The translations under genes and the position numbers were made by a program. The notes below the pieces were generated by a model, which was not told where the DNA came from, did no database searches, and saw only the letters and a list, made by a program, of their open reading frames with translations. Source: Trachythela sp. YZ-2020 (Eukaryota > Cnidaria > Anthozoa > Malacalcyonacea > Clavulariidae). Taken from it: a stretch of 64,000 bases of DNA. Below are positions 1-12,000 of this stretch, one piece after another (position 1 is the stretch's first letter; the number at the start of each line of letters is the position of its first letter). The DNA is taken from assembly GCA_016169945.1 (NCBI GenBank), contig JADLSH010000199.1:3682501-3746500 (forward strand), in the 5' to 3' direction.

Positions 1-41
1 CATTCTTCTTGGATCTACAGTACATGAACGGCACTCGCGTT
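1..41 (+). CDS. Exon a of the SOD-repeat gene (partial)
   Basis: Reads in frame from base 3 and ends at GTT|GTAAGT, a strong donor, in phase 0. It encodes FFLDLQYMNGTRV, which fits the strand and loop just before the HKWHVHD motif of SOD-like domains. The other two frames hit a stop or make one at the junction. Confidence 0.65.
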
Positions 42-3000
42 GTAAGTTTTCCATATACATAATTGTTGTTTCTCTGATACACTGCATGACTAACTTCAAG
101 TATTGATGATGTTAATGCAAGTTTTCATCATTCAGGAAACTGACAATCATAAATGGCACGTTCACGATGAGGATATTGTCCAAGATCAAATGTGGAAAAT
201 GGGCAAGAGGTGCAAGTCTGCTAAGGGTCATTATAATCCTTACAAAGTCAGCTTAAAGGTAAGGGAAATGGCCATCCTGCGCTACTAAAATTCAACATTT
301 TCTGGAGGAGCATGCCTTCTATCCCCCACTCCAATGCAAGACCCATACAGTGAGTATGCAATTGGGCTCACCAAGTTTACATAGATCCTGACACATCTTG
401 AGCAAGACATTTACAACATAGTTACAACTTGTTCTATTTGTTTATAGGTATAACTTGAAAACATATTAACAGTAGTAAAAGTCAGCCAATGATCACAAAA
501 CGAGTTTTTAAGGTTACATGTGCTTAGGTTAGGAGTTTTTAGGAGAGAAGGTTGGGGGGGCATCTCAAAAAATATCATTTTTAGGGGTGGGCCACTGGGG
601 AACACTTGGGCATGGAGGGGTGAGCCATGCGAAAGATTTAAGCCCCCCCTCCCAGATAAAGGGTCCCTAAGTGTGCATACAGTTTATCTTTTTGGAGATA
701 TATTCAAATTAATCTTCCTAAGTTTGTAGTAATTCAATTAATTACCATTAATTTATCAATTAAGTACTTAATTCTCCTATATCTAGGACTTAATTGAATG
801 AAATAAACTATAATTTGAATGAATGAATGAATATCAAAAATGAGAAAATAATAGTGATAATCATTAGTTACAATTAATATTAATCATATAGTTACAATTC
901 ATACGAATATGTTCTAATTCCATACACGTGATTTCATATATGAAACTAGAGGGCATTCAGAGACTGCATTAGGTATGCCCTACTGCCATAGCCAGCTGGT
1001 TGTTTTAATCTAAATTTTCCATCCAATTTTCATCCCAGTTCAACCAAAATTTGATTGATTTTTATAGCATATAGTCTTTAGCCTACGACCATCAGCACCA
1101 GAAATTGTTCCTAAATTTAAGTTTTGAGACCTCTACATCAATGCTGGTCTTGGTGACAGAGTGGTTTCTGCATATTTTTTTCCTATCGGCAGTTCGATCA
1201 GTCCTACAATGTGCAGTTCCCTGAGTGGAGTGCTAGCAGTTTCATTGACCAAACACCGCAGACTTTCTCCGGTGTCTCCTGTAGCAACACTATATAAAGC
1301 CATTAGGGATGGATATTACTGGACTTCGAGGGAAAGTGTTTAGTGCTTATAGAGCTGTCCAGTTGGTTTATAATATAGTTCAGTTCAGTTTAGTTAGTTT
1401 TTGTTTTTTAGTCGAGACATCTTAACGATTCTGTAGTCATGGAAACGTTGAGTAACTTTTGCATTGGTTTTAATTGATTTCTCTGACTATTTTCTATTGA
1501 CTATTTTCTCTGAATTTCAGGCCAACTATTCTAAGACATGTGGTCCCAAGAACCTGTTACGTTGTGAGCTTGGAGACATTTCCAGTAAAGTGGGAAAATA
1601 TAACATTGGTGGCGGGAAAAATCGTTTTACTGAGTCAGAAAATTTCTTTGCTGGTGTTAACACAAGTAAGCATTGCTTATTGCTATGAAAATCTCATTTT
1701 CTACTGACAAAATAATACTTTTGCATTTTCCAGTGACAGTTATTTCGTGTTGTATAAAACATGAATGCTGAGTAAGGTTAACTCACTGTGCTGTCTTCGG
1801 TTGTCTCAACTAATGAATCATTATACCAGCTTTTACTCAGTGACGGACGCTATATGGAGGGTAAAGGGGGCGCTCTAGAGTAATTTTACATCCTTTGAAC
1901 GATGCCCAATTAACCGAGTAACTAAGTAATAACAGTTTTGTTTTCAAATACGAAAGCCTTATTCGGCATGTGCAAGTGACGTCACAACTCTAAAGTGTGT
2001 GGCTTCCTGTTTTTTGGGAGGGGGGGGGGGCAAATTCCACCATTTTCATTGGATAAATTCAAACGAATTAAAATCAAATTCAACATGGCTGACAATTTTT
2101 TACATCAATACGTACGCCAACTTTCCTGAATAACTCAAGTTCTAGACATGCTGAAGCAACAAACTATACACCAGGTGTAAAGGTATAGATTATCTTATAA
2201 CTCTCTGTATTTCGCAAGATATAAACGAAAACGGCACTTCGATGAAATCCACGATATGCCACCCAAGTTGCTGGTTATATATAGCATGACGTAATATTCT
2301 CGCGTGAATGCACAAGCCGAATAGGTTTATACAGACAAATTTGCTTTACGTTTGCGCAATAAAAATTCTAAAACTGAAATTTCCCGCAACAGATGAGGGG
2401 GAATATACAGCAAAACTAAAAATCGCAAAACCTCGATGTCTAAGCGCGCAAAGCACAATAGACGTGCATATGTAATCGAGTATGAATGGGGGCATGGAAG
2501 TTGTGTTATGCCAAATGCTACGAACAATAACAAACACGTTACTTTTTGCGCTTAGAGGTCGAGGTTTTGTGGTTGTGAGTTTTGATCTTCACAGAACAAC
2601 GCTAATTGAATTAGTTGTATTTGGCAACCTAAATTCGCACCCGCAATATTTGACGACATGTCGCCTATTACTACTACTGTGGATGAACATGCCAATGGAC
2701 TGTGCAGGGGGCACGTTTCCGCATCCACTCAATATCAAAGTGTCACTGTCATGCACAAATTATCTGTCTATTTCTTCCCATTGTTAGTATTTAACCGTTT
2801 CAATCAGTGGTGTAGAAGAGTGGGGCGCTAGGGGACGGAGCCCACCTTCCTGAAGCTATGGGGGGGGGGGGGGGGCTGAGCCCCCCTTCTTTTTTTGCAA
2901 GAATGCTTGAAAATATTTTTTTTATAGTTTTCATTCTCCAAGCATCACTTATGACTATTTCAGGCATGAATATAGTAAAGAAATGCTATCATGGGATTGG

Positions 3001-6000
3001 ACGGTTACTTATGACGTCATCCATTCCCAAATGTTTTCACCCTTGGTAACATGCTCGTCTAGAGAGCCCCCCTAGTTATGAATTTAGTTCTACAGCACTG
3101 GTTTTAATTTCATTATGCAAATTAACTAGTTTGTGACGTTATTTCATTCGCGGTCAGAAATTTCATGCGAAATGGTTAGTATCTTTGCAAGTAATAGGCA
3201 AAATTCATTTACACTTAATTTACACAAGCATTGGCATAGCAACGCAACGCACAAAAACTCTTTGACCAAATTTTCCATATCAATGATATCATACTTGCAA
3301 AGATGTTTACCATTTATTCATTGGTGAAAGTGTCACTAAAATTGACGTGTAATTTCTCGACAGTTCTTGGTCGTTCCATTGTTGTCCATGCCAAAGATAG
3401 CGGAGCACCTCGAGTGGGCTGTGCCAACATGGAGTTGATCAGCAAAAGTTTTGTCAGGAAAGAAATGATGTTCAAGAAAACAACAGCAAGGTAACAACAG
3501 CAATGAGTTGAGAAGTGTTTAAAATAGACTGATGGTGACAAGCTAACTTAAATAACCATGACTGCAGAGGTTAATCTTGACAGTTAGCTTGTCAGATGTT
3601 TAACAATTATTGGATGGGGTTGAGCAGGATATCCAGAATTATTCCTGAATTATTCCTATCGACGGAGGTCAATGTCTCATTATTCATTCTGTGACTCCAA
3701 CGAATAAGACAAATAAAAATAAAAAAATAAAAAAATTTCGGGCTCCGTCCAATAACCTCTATACAGATATCTGTTTCCGCTGAAAAATAGCGCGGGCACC
3801 TGCAAATAGCTAAGTACAAAACGGTTGAATGACGTATTATGAAATTTAGAATTAATTATACGTACAATATATCGCCATGCCACCCTACAAGAAATTTATT
3901 AGACAATGTATTGATGCAAATAGGCTCAAATGTGAGAATTTGACCAATAAACAGTTGTAAGTAAAATTTATTTGTTAAATATAATGAATAATTTGATTAT
4001 TTGTTTATAAATTTATTTAGAGATTTCAACAAACCACTGGCCACAGCACTTGAGATCAACCATTGGCGAGTGATCCACGATACAAACATTACTGACTATA
4101 AGCAGAAGTGTCAAAAAACGAGTTTTATCCTCATTGGTAAGAAAACGTTTTAACGTTGTCCAAAATTTTGGATTCTTGAAATAAGATGTTCATATCAAAC
4201 TTTGACTTTGCTATGAAATATGGTCTTGATAATTTATGGCGTATTGTGACGAAGTGGCGGAGGGGGGTAAGTCGACGTGGGGACAACCGCCCCAGTAATC
4301 TCTGAAACCTTTTGAATGATTTCTTAAGAAGGCTGTATACAACCTTGAATGTCTTGATAGGCTATTATTTATGCGAATGTGTATGGAATTTAAGCCAAAA
4401 AGGTTTTATGAACTGAGATTTGCAGCAACATGGCGGGCGGTCAGAATATGGGTTGGCTACCTAAATTCGCCAAGGATAATTAACAATAAATTATAACATG
4501 ACTCATGAGCTCGAGTCGTATATGGGCTGGTAGCCATATACGACGAGAGCGAATGGTATAATTGTTTTATAATGTAGACATCCACTGTACTCTGTAGTCG
4601 TAGACTCTTCTTTTTGGTAATATTTTGACACTTTGTTCAGCCGCAATCCACGCAACTTGCCGAAAACATTGCTTTTTGTATAAATGACTAATGTTTTTGT
4701 TTTTCTAAAACGTAAAGCCGGTGAACTAGTACTAAAGACTTTTTGGGGGAAAAACAAGTGCTTGTTGACTGCAAATATATATCGTTTTTGCTTACGACTT
4801 TTCCGAAGAATTTATATTCTGATCATGTTTTTATCCCAGCTCTTTCAACTTATTTTTAAACTAGTTTCTAAATTATGAAACTCGGGTAGTTTTCTTGCTG
4901 CCATTTTGTTTTCGCCACTCGCCATATATGAGCTGATATACGGCGAGTAGCTCAACCAACCAGATTGCAGAATAGCTCCTATACAATGGAGGATATATTA
5001 TAATACGCTGTATCTTGCATCATTGGCCATCAGTGTCGTTCACATGACCTTTAAGGCTTTATCAGATAACAGGACATCTATTTATGCACGGTCACCATAC
5101 GCTAATGCATACTTTGCCATTTTTTATGATTTTTTTGCGAGTTATTCTGTTGTTGTCTATTTAGACGATACAAGTTCTGATCTTGGCAAATATTACGAAA
5201 ATTTAAAGAAAAACTGGCCAGATAGTTTGGAAGAATTTAAACCTGTGTCTGAAGACGAATGTAATGAGTCCACTCAGCCCACTCAGTCCACTCAGCCCAA
5301 TCACGGTATGTATTGCGCATGAGCACTGATGTTGATATAAAAGCATGGTAGATTCTCTATAGGTGGGTTTCACTAAGCACTATCGTACAGAAAATTGTGG
5401 TCAACCAGCCGTTATCAGAGTGAGAAAACAATAGGACCAATTTGGCTACTGTGCTTGTTTGTACCCAATTCTCAAACTCATTAATAATTCATTAGCAATT
5501 TACTCAATCAGACAGCTCCATTCCGTCACGTGAATGGGCTTTCATACCCGGTAAAACACTGCATCAAACACTAGTGTTTCATTCATCGTAATTTAACAAA
5601 AAATCAATGCGATTGTCCTAAAACGGCGCCTGATTGGTTCACTGCCTTTCGTTTTGAGAAGCCATTTCAAAAACTCGTTCTGCGTGTTTGATCACGGTAA
5701 CAAAACACTCGAAGGCTAATGAATCTCTCGGGGCTTCGCCCCTCGAGATTCATTAGCATTCTCGTGTTTTGATACCGTGATCAAACACTCAAACTCGTTT
5801 TTGAAATAGTACTTCACAACATTGGATAACTCACATGCCTAGTTACTGTTGTTCTAGTTTGCGAAAACATAAAATAGAACAAAGGTAAGTAAGCATTAGA
5901 ATGATCTACACGAGTGAATAATAAACAAGTATTGGGTGAGGCTAAGCTATTCAGACTGAGGTCAATGTTATCTGCCGAGGCGATAACATTGACCGACAAT

Positions 6001-9000
6001 CGTGGACATAACAGTTGATAAAATTGCTTAAATTTTCCGGAACACACATTCGACTAACTTCATTAGGCTTTCGCCCCCCTCTCCCCCTACCAATGTTGCT
6101 ATTATTATCCCCAGACTTAAAACGCAACATAACAACATTGTCTAGGGGGAAGGGGGGATATCCAAGGTCAAATACAGAAATTATAGTACAATTTATACTC
6201 TGACAGATGCACCTTGGAATTTTATTAACAAGTTATGTCCAGGATTGTCTGAGAACGGACCTTAAAATAGCGAGAATATGTTGGGTTATATTGACGATTT
6301 AACGTCTGAATTACTCTGCTACGCATTAGATTGTTATAAAACAGACCGTGTTTTAAAGATTTAAAAGGGATTGTGCGATTATTTCTTTCTTAAGTGTTGC
6401 ATAAACATATAATACGCGAAATTGACTGTTGCAATTAATAGCGCGCGTAACAATTATACTGTCAAGGTAATGAGCGTGCAGGGTAACTATTGCCAATATC
6501 GTACATAGAACGTATGATCTGTCCTTATTTGGCTACTATCATCTTGCAGTGTAAGCCACTCTAATTTAAAGTCAATTTTAGCCAATTTTACCGACATTGC
6601 TGACGGAAACTGAAGTAATTTGCATTATAGGCCTGTTAAATCTTGGTCGAAATCACCATGTCTTAGTTTATACCGTTATATACAGTGTTTATAATAAGCA
6701 TATAAGGAGAGTTTAAAAGCATTTATAGGATATAAAACAGAACTTGCTATGTACTAGTGCATTATAAATTCGAATAACTTAGGTTATATGAGTGTGTGCG
6801 AACATATATCCGTAGCAAAAGTCGAATGTAATATGATGCGCACTTGATTGAGACTCAATGGTAACAACTCGACGGTTAACCGCACGGTTAACCATTGCTA
6901 AATCTTAATTATATTTAAAGCAATGCTATAAATTTATACCTTTTGGGACTTGATTCTTTTATTAGATATAAAGGAACCCTTAAGAAACGTTTTAGGAGCA
7001 ATTACTGTTACCATTGGCGTATTCAACGGTTAACCACGGTTAACCACTATTTTGTATATATAATTGAGTCTTTAGTATATTTAAATTACAGTGGTTAACC
7101 GTGGTTAACCGTCGTAGTTTTGAACAATTCATTGTTGTGAACACTTGATTCTTTTCGATGGTTAACACTATGTTTAGAAACAGCACAATATGCTAAAATG
7201 CAGGCACATTTATCGCCACAAAGTCCAAATTTCTCATTATTGCTTATGGTTAACCGTGGTTAACCGTTCGGCGCCACTGGATACCAGTAGGTCTTATTCG
7301 CCCCAAAATGCGATTTATGTCCACTTTATATTTACAAAGCATCCCAATTAACGGCAAAACACAGATATTAAATTCTCCTGATACATTTCTTACAAAGTAT
7401 TTTAAAACTTTAGGTTCATGTACTGCATACGCATGTACTTGCACTAAAGACGCTCGTGAGCAATATTTTGTCCAACTCACATATATAGTCTTTATCAGCA
7501 TTGCCTTTGCTTAAACATTAAAAATGGTTCAAAAAACTTAAAGGTTAGCATCATTTGAAAGCTTAGTGGTCTGTACTTAAACAAATGTGTAAAATGGGCC
7601 TTTACGATTATCGGTAACTGATTGCGTGTCACTTCGAAAACTGCAATGTATCACAGACAATCGTGGACATAACAGTTGATAAAATTGCTTAAATTTTCCG
7701 GAACACACATTCGACTAACTTCATTAGGCTTTCGCCCCCCTCGCCCCCTACCAATGTTGCTATTATTATCCCCAGACTTAAAACGCAACATAACAACATT
7801 GTCTAGGGGGAAGGGGATATCAAGGTCAAATACAGAAATTATAGTACAATTTATACTCTGACAGATGCACCTTGGAATTTTATTAACAAGTTATGTCCAG
7901 GATTGTCTGAGAACGGACCTTAAAATAGCGAGAATATGTTGGGTTATATTGACGATTTAACGTCTGAATTACTCTGCTACGCATTAGATTGTTATAAAAC
8001 AGACCGTGTTTTAAAGATTTAAAAGTGATTGTTCGATTATTTCTTTCTTAAGTGTTGCATAAACATATAATACGCGAAATTGACTGTTGCAATTAATAGC
8101 GCGCGTAACAATTATACTGTCAAGGTAATGAGCGTGCAGGGTAACTATTGCCAATATCGTACATAGAACGTATGATCTGTCCTTATTTGGCTACTATCAT
8201 CTTGCAGTGTAAGCCACTCTAATTTAAAGTCAATTTTAGCCAATTTTACCGACATTGCTGACGGGAAACTGAAGTAATTTGCATTATAGGCCTGTTAAAT
8301 CTTGGTCGAAATCACCATGTCTTAGTTTATACCGTTATATACAGTGTTTATAATAAGCATATAAGGAGAGTTTAAAAGCATTTATAGGATATAAAACAGA
8401 ACTTGCTATGTACTAGTGCATTATAAATTCGAATAACTTAGGTTATATGAGTGTGTGCGAACATATATCCGTAGCAAAAGTCGAATGTAATATGATGCGC
8501 ACTTGATTGAGACTCAATGGTAACAACTCGACGGTTAACCGCACGGTTAACCATTGCTAAATCTTAATTATATTTAAAGCAATGCTATAAATTTATACCT
8601 TTTGGGACTTGATTCTTTTATTAGATATAAAGGAACCCTTAAGAAACGTTTTAGGAGCAATTACTGTTACCATTGGCGTATTCCAACGGTTAACCACGGT
8701 TAACCACTATTTTGTATATATAATTGAGTCTTTAGTATATTTAAATTACAGTGGTTAACCGTGGTTAACCGTCGTAGTTTTGAACAATTCATTGTTGTGA
8801 ACACTTGATTCTTTTCGATGGTTAACACTATGTTTAGAAACAGCACAATATGCTAAAATGCAGGCACATTTATCGCCACAAAGTCCAAATTTCTCATTAT
8901 TGCTTATGGTTAACCGTGGTTAACCGTTCGGCGCCACTGGATACCAGTAGGTCTTATTCGCCCCAAAATGCGATTTATGTCCACTTTATATTTACAAAGC

Positions 9001-12000
9001 ATCCCAATTAACGGCAAAACACAGATATTAAATTCTCCTGATACATTTCTTACAAAGTATTTTAAAACTTTAGGTTCATGTACTGCATACGCATGTACTT
9101 GCACTAAAGACGCTCGTGAGCAATATTTTGTCAAACTCACATATATAGTCTTTATCAGCATTGCCTTTGCTTAAACATTAAAAATGGTTCAAAAAACTTA
9201 AAGGTTAGCATCATTTGAAAGCTTAGTGGTCTGTACTTAAACAAATGTGTAAAATGGGCCTTTACGATTATCGGTAACTGATTGCGTGTCACTTCGAAAA
9301 CTGCAATGTATCACAGACAATCGTGGACATAACAGTTGATAAAATTGCTTAAATTTTCCGGAACACACATTCGACTAACTTCATTAGGCTTTCGCCCCCC
9401 TCTCCCCCTACCAATGTTGCTATTATTATCCCCAGACTTAAAACGCAACATAACAACATTGTCTAGGGAAGGGGATATCAAGTCAAATACAGAAATTATA
9501 GTACAATTTATACTCTGACAGATGCACCTTGGAATTTTATTAACAAGTTATGTCCAGGATTGTCTGAGAACGGACCTTAAAATAGCGAGAATATGTTGGG
9601 TTATATTGACGATTTAACGTCTGAATTACTCTGCTACGCATTAGATTGTTATAAAACAGACCGTGTTTTAAAGATTTAAAAGGGATTGTGCGATTATTTC
9701 TTTCTTAAGTGTTGCATAAACATATAATACGCGAAATTGACTGTTGCAATTAATAGCGCGCGTAACAATTATACTGTCAAGGTAATGAGCGTGCAGGGTA
9801 ACTATTGCCAATATCGTACATAGAACGTATGATCTGTCCTTATTTGGCTACTATCATCTTGCAGTGTAAGCCACTCTAATTTAAAGTCAATTTTAGCCAA
9901 TTTTACCGACATTGCTGACGGGAAACTGAAGTAATTTGCATTATAGGCCTGTTAAATCTTGGTCAGAAATCACCATGTCTTAGTTTATACCGTTATATAC
10001 AGTGTTTATAATAAGCATATAAGGAGAGTTTAAAAGCATTTATAGGATATAAAACAGAACTTGCTATGTACTAGTGCATTATAAATTCGAATAACTTAGG
10101 TTATATGAGTGTGTGCGAACATATATCCGTAGCAAAAGTCGAATGTAATATGATGCGCACTTGATTGAGACTCAATGGTAACAACTCGACGGTTAACCGC
10201 ACGGTTAACCATTGCTAAATCTTAATTATATTTAAAGCAATGCTATAAATTTATACCTTTTGGGACTTGATTCTTTTATTAGATATAAAGGAACCCTTAA
10301 GAAACGTTTTAGGAGCAATTACTGTTACCATTGGCGTATTCCAACGGTTAACCACGGTTAACCACTATTTTGTATATATAATTGAGTCTTTAGTATATTT
10401 AAATTACAGTGGTTAACCGTGGTTAACCGTCGTAATTTGAACAATTCATTGTTGTGAACACTTGATTCTTTTCGATGGTTAACACTATGTTTAGAAACAG
10501 CACAATATGCTAAAATGCAGGCACATTTATCGCCACAAAGTCCAAATTTCTCATTATTGCTTATGGTTAACCGTGGTTAACCGTTCGGCGCCACTGGATA
10601 CCAGTAGGTCTTATTCGCCCCAAAATGCGATTTATGTCCACTTTATATTTACAAAGCATCCCAATTAACGGCAAAACACAGATATTAAATTCTCCTGATA
10701 CATTTCTTACAAAGTATTTTAAAACTTTAGGTTCATGTACTGCATACGCATGTACTTGCACTAAAGACGCTCGTGAGCAATATTTTGTCAACTCACATAT
10801 ATAGTCTTTATCAGCATTGCCTTTGCTTAAACATTAAAAATGGTTCAAAAAACTTAAAGGTTAGCATCATTTGAAAGCTTAGTGGTCTGTACTTAAACAA
10901 ATGTGTAAAATGGGCCTTTACGATTATCGGTAACTGATTGCGTGTCACTTCGAAAACTGCAATGTATCACAGACAATCGTGGACATAACAGTTGATAAAA
11001 TTGCTTAAATTTTCCGGAACACACATTCGACTAACTTCATTAGGCTTTCGCCCCCTCTCCCCCTACCAACCTACCAATGTTGCTATTATTATCCCCAGAC
11101 TTAAAACGCAACATAACAACATTGTCTAGGGGAAGGGGATATCAAGTCAAATACAGAAATTATAGTACAATTTATACTCTGACAGATGCACCTTGGAATT
11201 TTATTAACAAGTTATGTCCAGGATTGTCTGAGAACGGACCTTAAAATAGCGAGAATATGTTGGGTTATATTGACGATTTAACGTCTGAATTACTCTGCTA
11301 CGCATTAGATTGTTATAAAACAGACCGTGTTTTAAAGATTTAAAAGGGATTGTGCGATTATTTCTTTCTTAAGTGTTGCATAAACATATAATACGCGAAA
11401 TTGACTGTTGCAATTAATAGCGCGCGTAACAATTATACTGTCAAGGTAATGAGCGTGCAGGGTAACTATTGCCAATATCGTACATAGAACGTATGATCTG
11501 TCCTTATTTGGCTACTATCATCTTGCAGTGTAAGCCACTCTAATTTAAAGTCAATTTTAGCCAATTTTACCGACATTGCTGACGGGAAACTGAAGTAATT
11601 TGCATTATAGGCCTGTTAAATCTTGGTCAGAAATCACCATGTCTTAGTTTATACCGTTATATACAGTGTTTATAATAAGCATATAAGGAGAGTTTAAAAG
11701 CATTTATAGGATATAAAACAGAACTTGCTATGTACTAGTGCATTATAAATTCGAATAACTTAGGTTATATGAGTGTGTGCGAACATATATCCGTAGCAAA
11801 AGTCGAATGTAATATGATGCGCACTTGATTGAGACTCAATGGTAACAACTCGACGGTTAACCGCACGGTTAACCATTGCTAAATCTTAATTATATTTAAA
11901 GCAATGCTATAAATTTATACCTTTTGGGACTTGATTCTTTTATTAGATATAAAGGAACCCTTAAGAAACGTTTTAGGAGCAATTACTGTTACCATTGGCG

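Noticed and set aside
5034..5065. Acceptor at 5033 for SOD exon f
   Set aside because: Joined to the phase-1 donor at 4136 it gives an early stop; the acceptor at 5065 keeps the frame.
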